In this document: one piece after another, positions 26,570 through 35,958 of the stretch
Layout of the letters: each line of letters starts with the position of its first letter
Position numbering within the stretch: the stretch's first letter is position 1
Assembly (NCBI GenBank): GCA_003599275.1
Contig: QZJG01000011.1
Location: 1 to 50,528 of the forward strand
Reading direction: 5' to 3'
From: Nitrospiraceae bacterium
GTDB taxonomy: Bacteria; Nitrospirota; Thermodesulfovibrionia; UBA6902
DNA: 50,528 nucleotides
Notes under the pieces: model-generated
Database searches by the model: none
What the model saw: only the letters and a program-made list of their open reading frames with translations
Told to the model about the DNA's origin: nothing
Translations under genes and position numbers: made by a program

Positions 26570-27907
26570 ATGGTCCCCGATATCAGAAAAAAGCTCAATC
26601 ATTTTTTCATGAAAGAACTGTGGGAGATGGACACCGGTTCCCTGGGGAAGTACAAATCTCTGCTCGTCAAAATCCTCAGGTTGCTCAATGTCGCCTTTCA
26701 TGAGCTTCAGAACGGGCAACTCACTCTCCGGGCAATGGGCCTCGTGTACTTCACGCTTTTCTCTATCGTGCCCGTCCTTGCGATAAGTTTTTCCGTCCTG
26801 AAGGCGTTCGGGGTCCACAACGAGGCAGAACCCTATCTGAGGGAATTCCTTGCTCCGCTTGGGAGTAAGGGAGAAGAAATAACGTCGATGATTATCGGCT
26901 TTGTGGAAAACATGAGGGCCGGAGTGCTCGGCTCAGCCGGATTTGTCGTACTTCTCTATACGGTCATCTCGGTCATTCAGAAGATAGAGGAGGCCTTCAA
27001 TTACATCTGGCGTGTGAAGCGGCCGAGGACCTTCATCAGGCAGTTCAGCGATTATATCAGTATCGCCCTCATCAGTCCTGTGCTGATGTTTTCTGCGATG
27101 GGGATCACTGTCTCTTTCATGAGTTCGACGGTCATGAAATACATCACATCTGTCGGGCCGTTCGGCTTTGCCTTTTATTACTTGTTTAAAATTCTCCCAT
27201 TTGTAATCATCTGCGGTGTTTTTACGTTTATCTATATCCTGCTGCCGAACACAAAAGTCAGATTCAGGCCGGCCATGACCGGAGGTATTATTGCGGGCAT
27301 ATTATGGGAGATTGCCGGATGGGGTTTTGCGTCATTTGTAGTCACGTCCTTAAGATATGAGGTCGTGTATTCCGGATTTGCCGTTCTGATCTTGTTTATG
27401 ATGTGGCTGTATCTAAGCTGGCTCGTCCTCCTCATAGGGGCGCAGTTGTCTTTCTATCACCAGTACCCCCATATATTTGCCGTAAAGAAGGGGACGCTTT
27501 TTCTAAGCGGCAGGCTCAGGATGAAGATCGCCTTCCTCATCATGTACTATGCCGGACATAACTTCCTCAACGGCCGGAAACCATTTACAGTCGACTCCCT
27601 TGTCGAACAACTAAACCTGCCGGTGGACGTTATTCAGGAGGTCATTATACATCTGGAACAGAATAATCTGCTCCTTGAAACAGGTGATGACCCTCCCGCA
27701 TATATCCCGGCACGCGATATAAGGAAGATCAGGCAGAAAGAAATTTTTGACGCTGCCATGACCGTGGACCGGGATGCCCTTTTTTCAATCGAACGGAAAA
27801 TGCTTCCCGTGACTGGAGTGGAGGATATTATAAACAGGCTTGAAGCAGCCAGCAACGATACCCTCGGAGAAAAGACATTGGAAGACGTGGTGACCGGGGA
27901 GAGGTAA
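26570..27907 (+). CDS. YihY/BrkB-family inner membrane protein
   Basis: A 445-residue protein. The family core spans about residues 40-310, with about six membrane helices and the conserved segments LTLRAMGLVYFTLFSIVPVL, VISVIQKIEEAFNYIWRVKR and LPNTKVRFRPAMTGGIIAG. The C-terminal 130 residues are soluble and resemble a winged helix (FTVDSLVEQLNLPVDVIQEV), as in longer YihY proteins. The family was once annotated as ribonuclease BN; its true function is unknown but it may relate to envelope homeostasis. The ATG at 26570 has a weak, close Shine-Dalgarno, and an ATG at 26609 is possible. It precedes tamA by 18 bases. Confidence 0.88.
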   Translation: MVPDIRKKLNHFFMKELWEMDTGSLGKYKSLLVKILRLLNVAFHELQNGQLTLRAMGLVYFTLFSIVPVLAISFSVLKAFGVHNEAEPYLREFLAPLGSKGEEITSMIIGFVENMRAGVLGSAGFVVLLYTVISVIQKIEEAFNYIWRVKRPRTFIRQFSDYISIALISPVLMFSAMGITVSFMSSTVMKYITSVGPFGFAFYYLFKILPFVIICGVFTFIYILLPNTKVRFRPAMTGGIIAGILWEIAGWGFASFVVTSLRYEVVYSGFAVLILFMMWLYLSWLVLLIGAQLSFYHQYPHIFAVKKGTLFLSGRLRMKIAFLIMYYAGHNFLNGRKPFTVDSLVEQLNLPVDVIQEVIIHLEQNNLLLETGDDPPAYIPARDIRKIRQKEIFDAAMTVDRDALFSIERKMLPVTGVEDIINRLEAASNDTLGEKTLEDVVTGER

Positions 27908-27925
27908 TGTTCGGAAATTGATGTC

Positions 27926-29659
27926 ATGAAAAAAAATATACGCCTTATGACGCTATGTCTCTTCATATTGCTGGTACTTATCAAAGGGTCCGGTGCAGCA
28001 TCCCGGATACAGGTCACTGTGGACGGGGTGGAAGGAGACGTCAAACAGAATGTACTGTCCTTCCTGGAAATAGAGCAGCAAAAGGACTTCGAAGGACTTT
28101 CCGATTATTTTATTCATGAATTGCACGAAAAGGCCCCGGATGAAATCAGGTCTGCATTGCAGCCGTTCGGATATTATAATCCGCATATTAAAAGCAGTCT
28201 GGAGCTTGTCGAGGGGACATGGCATGCGACATATGGAATTGATAAGGGAGAGCCGGTTGTCGTCAGAGAGTTTGACTTTCGAATAACCGGCGAGGGGACC
28301 GATGACACGATATTCAAAAAGTCCCCCCTGAAGAAGGGAGACATCTTCAGGCACGAGGCATATGAAGACGGAAAACAAAGACTGCAGCAGGCGGCACTGG
28401 TAAACGGATACTTCAATGCCGTGCTTACCGGTCACGGGGTGCGCGTTTATCCTGATGAAAATGCGGCTGATGTTATGATACACTTCGACACCGGGCCGCG
28501 ATACCTGTTTGGAGATGTAATTTTTACGCATCAGGATATTCTCAGGCCTGAATTCCTTCAGCGTTTTGTCCCTTTCAGGAAGGGCAGTCCGTATTCCACA
28601 GCATCCATTTTTCAATTACGCAACTCCCTGAGGGCCAGCGGCTATTTCAGCGAGATCGAGGTACAGGCCCTGAATAATGAAGCTGAAGGCCGCGAGATAC
28701 CGGTCAAAGTCACTCTTGTTCCCGCTAAACGCAACAGGTATAGCTTCGGCGTGGGGTACGGGACCGATACCGGGGTCCGGGGAAGCGTGGGGTGGGAGGA
28801 CCGCTATATCAACAGACAGGGCCATAAAATGAATGCGGAACTGAGACTGTCGGAGATTGAGGAAAACCTCGCAACACGTTATATCATCCCGCTCAAAAAA
28901 CCTGAAACAGAGCATCTTGACTTTACTGCGGGATGGGCCAGACATCACAGTTTAACAGTGGACAGAGAGAGCGTACTCGCCGGCGCCGGCCTCAACCATG
29001 CCTGGAAAAGCTGGACAAGAACGGTCTACCTCAATTTCCAGCACGAGAATTTCGATGTGGCCGACCAGTCAGGCCGGACTTTTCTCCTGCTGCCCGGTTT
29101 CACACTGACAAGAGTGGTGGCGGACAACCGTATTTATACAACCCGGGGAAGCCGTATCGTTCTGGACGTAAAAGGCGCTCATACCGCACTTCTGTCAGAC
29201 GTATCGTTGCTTCAGGCCGTTGTGCAGGGAAAACTCATTTATGGTATCGGAGATTCAGGAAGGTCCATATTCCGTGGCAAGGCAGGATCAACGGCCGTAA
29301 AAGGCTTCGGGGACCTTCCGGCTTCTCTCAGGTTTTTTGCCGGCGGAGACCAGAGTGTAAGGGGATACGCCTACAATACGCTCGGTCCTGTTAACGATGA
29401 CGGTGACGTCATCGGCGGCAGACATATCCTTGAGGGAAGCGCCGAATATGAGCAGAAAATAACCGGAACGTGGGGGGCCGCTGTATTTTACGATATCGGG
29501 AATGCCTTTAATACACTGACGGAACCATTTAAGCAGGGTACGGGGGTCGGGGTGAGGTGGCATTCTCCGGTAGGACTGGTCCGTCTCGATTTTGCCCATG
29601 CACTTGAAAAAACGGGAACTTCCTGGCGTATCCACATTTCGATAGGACCTGATCTATGA
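27926..29659 (+). CDS. tamA: Translocation and assembly module subunit TamA (Omp85 family)
   Basis: A 577-residue outer membrane protein. A signal peptide (residues about 1-24, ending GSGAAS) is followed by three POTRA-like domains (about 28-265), then a beta-barrel (about 270-577) with the Omp85 surface-antigen features GGDQSVRGYAYNTLGP (the VRGY/F motif) and the C-terminal strand ending RIHISIGPDL. TamA works with TamB to move lipids or proteins to the outer membrane. The last codons overlap the tamB start (ATGA), so the two are coupled. The length matches E. coli TamA (577). Confidence 0.92.
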   Translation: MKKNIRLMTLCLFILLVLIKGSGAASRIQVTVDGVEGDVKQNVLSFLEIEQQKDFEGLSDYFIHELHEKAPDEIRSALQPFGYYNPHIKSSLELVEGTWHATYGIDKGEPVVVREFDFRITGEGTDDTIFKKSPLKKGDIFRHEAYEDGKQRLQQAALVNGYFNAVLTGHGVRVYPDENAADVMIHFDTGPRYLFGDVIFTHQDILRPEFLQRFVPFRKGSPYSTASIFQLRNSLRASGYFSEIEVQALNNEAEGREIPVKVTLVPAKRNRYSFGVGYGTDTGVRGSVGWEDRYINRQGHKMNAELRLSEIEENLATRYIIPLKKPETEHLDFTAGWARHHSLTVDRESVLAGAGLNHAWKSWTRTVYLNFQHENFDVADQSGRTFLLLPGFTLTRVVADNRIYTTRGSRIVLDVKGAHTALLSDVSLLQAVVQGKLIYGIGDSGRSIFRGKAGSTAVKGFGDLPASLRFFAGGDQSVRGYAYNTLGPVNDDGDVIGGRHILEGSAEYEQKITGTWGAAVFYDIGNAFNTLTEPFKQGTGVGVRWHSPVGLVRLDFAHALEKTGTSWRIHISIGPDL

Positions 29660-32600
29660 AAAGAACTATTTTATCGATTGTGTTTATTGTACTCCTGCTG
29701 CTGTCGGCTTCCGCGGGGTTTTTGCTTAGTACAGAAAGCGGCTTGCAGTGGATTCTTGCGAGGGTCGAATATATGCTGCCGGAAGAACTCTCTGCGTCGG
29801 TCAGCGGCAGGATAATCGGTCCTATTGAAGTACGGGACCTGCACTATCGTTCCTCAGGTCTGGAACTCTCGGTGAAACGCCTGCTTTTTGACTGGCGTCC
29901 CCTCTCTTTATTTCTTCTCAGGTTTCACATTTCGACCTTTCATGCCGAACATGCAGATCTCCGCTTCTCCTCTGAAAGACCCGATGAGGTTGAAAAGGGG
30001 CACAAGCCCTTCAAAGCTCTGCTGGACATCCTTGTGGATGACGCGTCAGTTTCCGGCATCAATATCATGCAGCCTGGACCCGCGTCTCCATTCACGATCA
30101 CAAACATCCGCCTTGCGGCCCGAATGAGCGGGAAATCCATCCGCATCGACGAACTCAGGACAACCATTCCCAGGTTCGAACTCGTGATGCACGGCGCTGT
30201 CGATCTCAGTGAGGATTATCCCCTTGACGTGGAAACTCGCTGGCTCGTCCGGATTGACGGATATCCCGATATCTCCGGCAGAGGCGCGATTCGGGGTCCA
30301 CTGAAAAAACTCACTGTATCACAGGACGCAAACGCGCCTTTTCAGGCATCGCTTCATGCGTCAATATTAAACATCATGAAAAATCCGCAATGGGATGCGG
30401 ACCTGGATATCGCATCTCTTGAGACCGCAAAAATCAAGGCATCATGGCCGGATATCAGGATTAAGGGAAATATCAGGAGTTCGGGTAATAGTGACGGTTT
30501 ATTGCTCCATTCCTTACATTTGAAAGTACTTGGCGGGGAGTTGCAGGGAGTCGGGCATATGGATTGGAGCGGGCAGCCTGCATGGGGAATCAAACTTACG
30601 GGGCGCGATCTCAATCCCGGCGAGGCGTGGCCCGACTTTCCTGGAAAACTGGATTTGTCCGTCAGCGTTGGCGCGGGGGGTGAAGGAAAAGAGAGACGCA
30701 CCGGCATCAACGTGGAAATAGCGGACGGGGCCATCCGTGGCCGGGCAGTGCGTGGTAAAGGGAAATTCGAAATTGCCGATGGAGCATACCTTGTCAAAGA
30801 ACTGAAGCTCAGTTCGGGTTCTGCATATCTTCAGGCCCGGGGAATGCTTTCGGAAGTATATGATGTTCAATGGAAGCTGCAGGCCCCGGCGCTGGGTGAT
30901 CTTCTGCCTCGCGCTTCCGGAAATGTCTCAGGAAAGGGATCGCTCGTCGGGCCGCGCGGCATGCCCCGCGTAAGGGCGTCGGTTTCCGGAAGCAACATCA
31001 CGGTCTCCGGCTATAAAGCCGACAGGCTCTCTGCCGGGGTCGATATCGAACTCTCCGGAAAAGGCGATACGCAGGTTGATCTTCAGGCGAAGAACATATT
31101 GATTGATCGTGTAAGGATCGCATCATTATCAATAAAGGGGACCGGAAAGGTCACGTCGCATCAACTGACTATCGATGTAAGATCAAATACTGCCTCGGCC
31201 TTAATGACTTTCAACGGCAGACTTGAAAAAAAGGTATGGAAAGGCGTACTCGCCGGATTACGGTTGACTTCAGATACTGCCGGAATATGGACACAGAAAA
31301 AACCGATCAACCTGAGCATATCCGGAGACAGGATCATTGCCGGGCCCCTCTGTCTTGCTCAGGATGCGGCAGAGGCATGTTTCGAGAGCGAATGGAAAAA
31401 AGGTCTCACTTCACAGGGGAAGATCGTGATATCACGTTTGCCGCTGAGTTCCCTGTCCCCTTTCCTCCCCTCATACCTGAAGTCAGAGGGGACTGTCAGC
31501 GGCAGTGCGCAGGCGGTTTACAGCGCTGACCATGTAATCCGCGGCCACGTCAGTCTCGTGATGTCTCCCGGTACAATTACATTCATGACTGCGGACAGAA
31601 AAAAAATATCGTTTCCTTACGAACGCGGTGAGTTGAACGCGGCGCTTGATGAAAAAGCCCTCTTTGCGCATATTGCTCAGCCGCTGAAGGGAGGGACCAT
31701 AAACGGCAATGTGACTCTTCCCCGATTCAATCCCCTGAGCTTTGACGCATCGAAACAGCCGCTGGAAGGGGCGCTCCGCGTTGAATTGTCAAGACTGGAC
31801 TTCCTGCCGGCATTTCTCCCTGACGTCAAGGACACTGAAGGTATTTTTATTGCGGATATTACCGTTTCAGGTACACTTGCGGCTCCCCTTCTGAAGGGGA
31901 CGACCACAGTCAGCAAAGGCGCGGCCTTTGTCCCGTCACTCGGCATACGGCTTTCAAAGGTAAGTTTTTCTGCAAGGAGCGACGGAAATGAACGTATTGC
32001 ATTTCAGGCCGTCGCCGCGTCAGGCGGGGGCATGCTGCGCATCGAGGGGAACACACGCATAGCTCCAGAAGCAGGCTGGCCTTCGGAGATGCGCGTCACT
32101 GGAGAAAAATTCGAACTCGTTAATATACCTCAGGCCCGGGTCCTTGCCGATCCTGATTTAACAATTCACACGGACAAGGGCAGGATAGATGTGAAAGGTG
32201 CGGTCCATGTCCCGGAAGCTCGGCTTGAGCCCCGTGACTTTTCCGGAGCAATAAAACCCTCTCCCGATGTTGTGATCGAGGGCCGATTGGGTGGGAAGAC
32301 GGAAACAGAAGCGCTGCCGATATACAGCTCCGTGAAAATTTCTCTGGGTGAAAAAGTATCCTTCAAGGGCTTTGGACTCGAGGGCCTCATAAACGGCGCC
32401 ATAACGGTTGTCGACGAACCCGAAAGACTGACAACAGCTTCAGGGGAACTCGGGACGAGGGACAGTAAGTACAGCGCGTATGGCCAGGGCCTTGATATCG
32501 AATACGGCAGACTGTTATTTGCAGGAAACCCTATTGATAATCCCGGACTCGATATAAGGGCAGTGCGTCATATAAAAGACGTAACAGTGGGGGTTGACGT

Positions 32601-33021
32601 AAGCGGGACACTGAATACCCCGGTGCTCACGCTCTTTTCAAGACCTTCCATGGACCAGACTGATATACTGTCGTACCTGCTGATCGGCAGGCCGCTTTCA
32701 GAAGCAACCGCCTCGGAAGGCAATTTCCTGTACAATGCCGCGCTGAAAGCGGGCCTGAAAGGAGGCGGTTTGATAGCGTCGAAAATAGGCGCCAGGCTCG
32801 GGCTTGACGAATTGACAATAGAATCAGGCGCATCACCTGAAGAGTCGTCTCTCTTTTTAGGCAAGTACCTTTCTCCCCGTCTGTACGTCAGCTATGGCAT
32901 CGGACTGTTTCAGCCGACATATATCTTCCGCGTTTTGTACGAATTGAGCAAGCATTGGTCGATCAGGGCCGAGCAGGGAATAGAGACAGGAGCTGATATT
33001 TTTTACAAAATAGAAAAATAA
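29656..33021 (+). CDS. tamB: Translocation and assembly module subunit TamB
   Basis: A 1121-residue protein with an N-terminal membrane anchor (about residues 4-24) and a very long repetitive beta-rich region, the AsmA-like/repeating beta-groove fold. The C-terminal DUF490/TamB domain carries GRLLFAGNPIDNPGLDIRAV, VLTLFSRPSMDQTDILSYLL and GKYLSPRLYVSYGIGLFQP, the family hallmarks. TamB spans the periplasm and is thought to carry phospholipids to the outer membrane with TamA. It is shorter than E. coli TamB (1259). It starts within the tamA stop. Confidence 0.92.
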   Translation: MKRTILSIVFIVLLLLSASAGFLLSTESGLQWILARVEYMLPEELSASVSGRIIGPIEVRDLHYRSSGLELSVKRLLFDWRPLSLFLLRFHISTFHAEHADLRFSSERPDEVEKGHKPFKALLDILVDDASVSGINIMQPGPASPFTITNIRLAARMSGKSIRIDELRTTIPRFELVMHGAVDLSEDYPLDVETRWLVRIDGYPDISGRGAIRGPLKKLTVSQDANAPFQASLHASILNIMKNPQWDADLDIASLETAKIKASWPDIRIKGNIRSSGNSDGLLLHSLHLKVLGGELQGVGHMDWSGQPAWGIKLTGRDLNPGEAWPDFPGKLDLSVSVGAGGEGKERRTGINVEIADGAIRGRAVRGKGKFEIADGAYLVKELKLSSGSAYLQARGMLSEVYDVQWKLQAPALGDLLPRASGNVSGKGSLVGPRGMPRVRASVSGSNITVSGYKADRLSAGVDIELSGKGDTQVDLQAKNILIDRVRIASLSIKGTGKVTSHQLTIDVRSNTASALMTFNGRLEKKVWKGVLAGLRLTSDTAGIWTQKKPINLSISGDRIIAGPLCLAQDAAEACFESEWKKGLTSQGKIVISRLPLSSLSPFLPSYLKSEGTVSGSAQAVYSADHVIRGHVSLVMSPGTITFMTADRKKISFPYERGELNAALDEKALFAHIAQPLKGGTINGNVTLPRFNPLSFDASKQPLEGALRVELSRLDFLPAFLPDVKDTEGIFIADITVSGTLAAPLLKGTTTVSKGAAFVPSLGIRLSKVSFSARSDGNERIAFQAVAASGGGMLRIEGNTRIAPEAGWPSEMRVTGEKFELVNIPQARVLADPDLTIHTDKGRIDVKGAVHVPEARLEPRDFSGAIKPSPDVVIEGRLGGKTETEALPIYSSVKISLGEKVSFKGFGLEGLINGAITVVDEPERLTTASGELGTRDSKYSAYGQGLDIEYGRLLFAGNPIDNPGLDIRAVRHIKDVTVGVDVSGTLNTPVLTLFSRPSMDQTDILSYLLIGRPLSEATASEGNFLYNAALKAGLKGGGLIASKIGARLGLDELTIESGASPEESSLFLGKYLSPRLYVSYGIGLFQPTYIFRVLYELSKHWSIRAEQGIETGADIFYKIEK

Positions 33022-33125
33022 TCCCGCCATTTTATTGTATCCATTCAGTTACGGGTGTATCAGATGATTCGCCTCTTTGCCAAAGGGGGATGTGAGAAAC
33101 TTGTGGAAAAACTGTAAGGGCGGCT

Positions 33126-34778
33126 TTAGCGTACCGCTTCGCGGGCGGCTTTGTCCTCACGCAGTCGTAAGAAAACCGGCTGTCTCATGATGCCGTCTTC
33201 GGTCCATCCTGCAAAAGCGACTTCGCAGACCATATCCGGCTTCACCCACGTGGCCTCAGTATTGGTCTTCGGCTCTGTTTTAAAGGGGCATTTTTTCTGA
33301 ATTAGGGGCTGCAGTTTATCGTATATTGCTTTCAGACTCTTTTCTCCGAAACCGCCTCCTGAATGACCGATGTATACAAGCTCGTCATCTTTGTATGTTC
33401 CCAGGACAAGGGAGCCAAAATATTTTCTGCTTCCCTCCGGCTCTGTGAATCCCGCGATCACGCCTTCCTGCGTGAGCCGTGTCTTCACCTTCAGCCACTC
33501 CCGGCTCCTTTTGCCCGGCTGGTAGACGCTTTGAGAATGTTTGGCAATGACACCTTCGAGCCCCCTTTCTTTCACGACATTGAAAAACAGGACACCATCT
33601 TCTCTAACGTGGTCGCTGAATTTTATTTTTGGTGAAGACGGGAGGATTTTTTTCAGGAGTTCTTTTCTCCTGAGCAGTGGCAAGCTTGTCATATCATGTC
33701 CCCGGAAGAAGAGGAGATCAAATACGTAGTAGAGCAGATTACCGCTTTTTGATTTCCGGTAATCCTGCAGCATCTGAAAATCCGGATGCCCCTGATCATC
33801 CACGACAACAAGTTCGCCGTCGAGGACAGCCTCAACCCCGAGTTTTCGCAGCGAGTCGGCAATAGGAGGAAATTTTTGAGTAAGTGAGATTTGGTTGCGG
33901 GAATAAAGCGAAACGTCTCCGTCCCTGATCTCGGCAATGGCACGGTAGCCGTCCCATTTCATCTCAAAGATCCAGTCCGGATGATCGAAGGGTTTTTTGA
34001 CCAAAGTCGCGAGCATGGGTTTTATGTTGTGCGGCATCGGCCTGACCGGCGCATCCTTCAGGTCTTCCTCTTCCAGTGCCTCACGCAGGCGGATATGTTC
34101 CATCTTTTTTTGTTTGAACGATTTCCCCGGCCCGGCTTCGGAAACTTCCTCCAGTGTCTTTCCGGATACTACGGAACGGTTTTCTTTTAAAATGGGCTTC
34201 TCGCCTGCGTACCGGTCTTTCTTCTTAAGGAGCAGCCACGACTTCTCGTCCTTCCGCATCCTCACGAGGGCGAATTCCCCCTGAAGCTTTTCCCCATCGA
34301 GGACAAACTTCAGATCTCCCTTTTTTAATCCCTCCCGCAGAAGCTTCTCACTTCCCTTTTTGTCTTTTGCAGAAGGGTGACGATACGCGCCCCTGTCCCA
34401 GATGATGACGCTTCCGGCGCCGTAATTGCCCTCAGGGATTACGCCTTCAAAATCTTTGTAATCAAACGGATGGTCCTCAACCATCATGGCGAGCCTTTTC
34501 AGGGATGGGTCCATTGAAGGACCCTTCGGCACAGCCCAGCTCTTCAGTACCCCGTCCAGCTCGAGCCTCAGGTCATAATGCAGGTTCCGCGCCGCGTGTT
34601 TATGAATAACGAAAATGAGATCGTCCCCTGGGGACAGTCTCGATTCGGAGCCTGTCCCGTGCACCGATGCGGGAACTTCGCTTCGCTTTGTCCGTAAATC
34701 AGGGACAGTCCCCTCAACCGGTTCCGGCTCGGGGGTTTTCCCGAATTTGCGCTTGGATTTGTATTCTTTTAATTTCAT
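33126..34778 (-). CDS. ligD: LigD-type ATP-dependent DNA ligase with 3'-phosphoesterase domain
   Basis: A 550-residue protein with two domains of bacterial NHEJ ligase D. The 3'-phosphoesterase domain (about residues 55-175) has HKHAARNLHYDLRLELDG and EDHPFDYKDFEGVIPEGNYG. The ligase domain (about 250-545) has the nucleotidyl lysine K274 in FEMKWDGYRA, motif III-like YYVFDLLF, motif IV EGVIAK and motif V EWLKVK. The polymerase domain is a separate gene at 38818-39723. The ATG at 34778 begins MKLKEYKSKRKFGKTPEP as expected; a longer ORF upstream runs through repeat DNA. No good Shine-Dalgarno is seen. Residues about 19-50 are an in-frame repeat insertion. Confidence 0.92.
   Translation of the reverse strand: MKLKEYKSKRKFGKTPEPEPVEGTVPDLRTKRSEVPASVHGTGSESRLSPGDDLIFVIHKHAARNLHYDLRLELDGVLKSWAVPKGPSMDPSLKRLAMMVEDHPFDYKDFEGVIPEGNYGAGSVIIWDRGAYRHPSAKDKKGSEKLLREGLKKGDLKFVLDGEKLQGEFALVRMRKDEKSWLLLKKKDRYAGEKPILKENRSVVSGKTLEEVSEAGPGKSFKQKKMEHIRLREALEEEDLKDAPVRPMPHNIKPMLATLVKKPFDHPDWIFEMKWDGYRAIAEIRDGDVSLYSRNQISLTQKFPPIADSLRKLGVEAVLDGELVVVDDQGHPDFQMLQDYRKSKSGNLLYYVFDLLFFRGHDMTSLPLLRRKELLKKILPSSPKIKFSDHVREDGVLFFNVVKERGLEGVIAKHSQSVYQPGKRSREWLKVKTRLTQEGVIAGFTEPEGSRKYFGSLVLGTYKDDELVYIGHSGGGFGEKSLKAIYDKLQPLIQKKCPFKTEPKTNTEATWVKPDMVCEVAFAGWTEDGIMRQPVFLRLREDKAAREAVR
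34624..34720 (-). repeat. In-frame repeat insertion within ligD
   Basis: The stretch holds repeated and inverted words (GGGGACAGTC, CCTGTCCC, GGGACAGTCCCC, GGGAACTTCGCTTCG) typical of intergenic palindromes. It encodes about residues 19-50 (EPVEGTVPDLRTKRSEVPAS and following) between the family segments KRKFGKTPEP and LIFVIHKHAAR, which are normally only a few residues apart. The frame is intact. Confidence 0.65.
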
Positions 34779-34800
34779 GTCGGGCAAAACAATATAATAT

Positions 34801-34855
34801 TTCCCTCCCCTTTGACGGGGGATGGTTAGGGTGGGGGGGGTCGCCCCTACATCAA
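34801..34855. repeat. GC-rich repeat upstream of ligD
   Basis: Contains TCCCTCCCCTTTGACGGGGG and ATGGTTAGGGTGGGGGGG, a repeat phrase recalled from many environmental genomes. It fills the space between ligD and the BON-domain gene. No gene is supported in 34779-34964. Confidence 0.5.
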
Positions 34856-34964
34856 TCATACCAGACTTCAAGTCGCTGGTTAGGGGAGGAAATAGGATCT
34901 GTGGCGTTTCACCTGTTAATGTACGGAATAGGCCAAATATGAACAAGCTGCGCCTCCTCCGAAG

Positions 34965-35279
34965 CTATTTTTTCTCTTCTACCTTCAAGAGACTTTTAAC
35001 GGACTTCACGCCTCTGATCTGCTTTATTTTACCTTCTATCCGTTCCCCGGTCTCTTCGCTGTTCACAAAGCCAGTAAGTACAACATCCCCATGCGTTGTG
35101 TCCACATTGATCTTCAGAAATTGTGCGTCCGGGTCTTTTACTATTAGCGCATTGGCTTCGGAGGTAATAGTTGCGTCATCGATCTTCTCTCCCGCTGTTT
35201 GTCCCGTCATTGAGGCACACCCGGAAAACAAAGCCGCTCCGAAGATCATCAATACTGTCAACAAAACAAAGTTCTTCAT
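34965..35279 (-). CDS. BON-domain lipoprotein (osmotically inducible OsmY-like)
   Basis: A 104-residue protein. The signal peptide ends in the lipobox LFSGC, so the mature protein is probably anchored to a membrane facing the periplasm. The rest is one BON domain: DDATITSEANALIVKDPDAQ, then INVDTTHGDVVLTGFVNSEE and IRGVKSVKSLL. BON domains bind phospholipid or other hydrophobic surfaces and occur in stress-induced OsmY-like proteins. The ATG at 35279 follows GGAGGAGACAC; a longer upstream ORF is not supported. Its promoter is a duplicated 86-bp element. A damaged copy of its 3' end is at 25931-26001. Confidence 0.9.
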   Translation of the reverse strand: MKNFVLLTVLMIFGAALFSGCASMTGQTAGEKIDDATITSEANALIVKDPDAQFLKINVDTTHGDVVLTGFVNSEETGERIEGKIKQIRGVKSVKSLLKVEEKK

Positions 35280-35304
35280 GTGTCTCCTCCTTTTTGCCGG
35301 ATGC

Positions 35305-35390
35305 TTGATCATCTGCCCTCGTTGTTGAAATATCGGACGATCATCGTCTCCGGTAAACCTAATTATTGCACAAAATATCTGACTGTCAAG
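35305..35390 (-). promoter_or_regulatory. Duplicated 86-bp promoter element, copy 1 (BON gene)
   Basis: These 86 bases match 37611-37696 at 82 positions, the four differences all being transitions. On the minus strand both contain TTGACA (here 35389-35384), 16 bases, AATAAT (35367-35362), a strong sigma70-type promoter, followed by about 55 conserved bases of untranslated leader. The conservation of the leader as well as the promoter suggests shared control of the BON gene and the PA2779-like gene. Confidence 0.75.
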
Positions 35391-35456
35391 TAAGCGAATT
35401 GCCTCAAGCAAACATATGATGAAAGCATATCGTTGCCTCAAAATAATTGACAGCTC

Positions 35457-35485
35457 CCTTATTGGGTGATAGCATTTAAAAAACA
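35457..35485 (+). promoter_or_regulatory. Promoter of the small secreted protein gene
   Basis: TTGACA (35457-35462), 17 bases, TAGCAT (35480-35485) with an extended-minus-10 TG at 35477-35478. It shares the TTGACAGC and CTTATTGGG words with the element at 26445-26473. It lies 45 bases before the ATG at 35530. Confidence 0.55.
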
Positions 35486-35529
35486 TATATCGCATAAGCC
35501 ATTAGTGAAGAAGAACAGGAGAATAACAG

Positions 35530-35862
35530 ATGAGCGTATCTAAAGCTATATTTTGCGCTTTGGTGTTTATGTTATGCGCCGGGTTCCATGCAGGCGCAGT
35601 CAATCAGGCTATTTGTCGTCCTGGATCTAATGTGGAGCTTTATCCCGGCGGCTCACTTAAATCGTGCGTTCTGAATGACTATTTTCGCGTAGACGGTATC
35701 GAATGCAATAAGCAAAGCCCGATTAACTTTTACGAAGACGGCCTGATTGAATCGTGTATCCTTTCTAAAGATACATCGATAAGCGGTCAAAAGTGCAAAC
35801 AACTGGCGCCGATTTACTTCTACGCGACAGGGGAATTTAAATCATGTGTAAAACAGGAGTAA
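35530..35862 (+). CDS. Small secreted repeat protein (MORN-like, cysteine-containing)
   Basis: A 110-residue protein with a signal peptide (about 1-23, ending FHAGA). The mature part has three short repeats of the form Y/F-x-x-G-x-L/F-K/E-S-C (ELYPGGSLKSCVL, NFYEDGLIESCIL, YFYATGEFKSCVK), separated by I-x-C-N/K-x-x-x-P linkers. This looks like a MORN-type toxin-antitoxin-repeat-like beta hairpin ladder with paired cysteines. It is probably periplasmic or exported. No function can be named. An AGGAGAA-like Shine-Dalgarno precedes the ATG. It is divergent from the BON gene. Confidence 0.75.
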   Translation: MSVSKAIFCALVFMLCAGFHAGAVNQAICRPGSNVELYPGGSLKSCVLNDYFRVDGIECNKQSPINFYEDGLIESCILSKDTSISGQKCKQLAPIYFYATGEFKSCVKQE

Positions 35863-35958
35863 TAGCCCCTATATTTCTTCAAAATGTAGTTGACGTGGTG
35901 TTAACATTGTGACATACAGGTATATTAACCCTCAGCAAGAATGATGAAAGGATTAAAC

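Noticed and set aside
34779-34946. 56-codon N-terminal extension of ligD.
   Set aside because: It runs through GC-rich repeat DNA and has no similarity to LigD; the family start MKLKEYKSKRKF is at 34778.
35280-35495. 72-codon N-terminal extension of the BON lipoprotein.
   Set aside because: It would bury the signal peptide and lipobox and run through the duplicated promoter; GGAGG marks the start at 35279.
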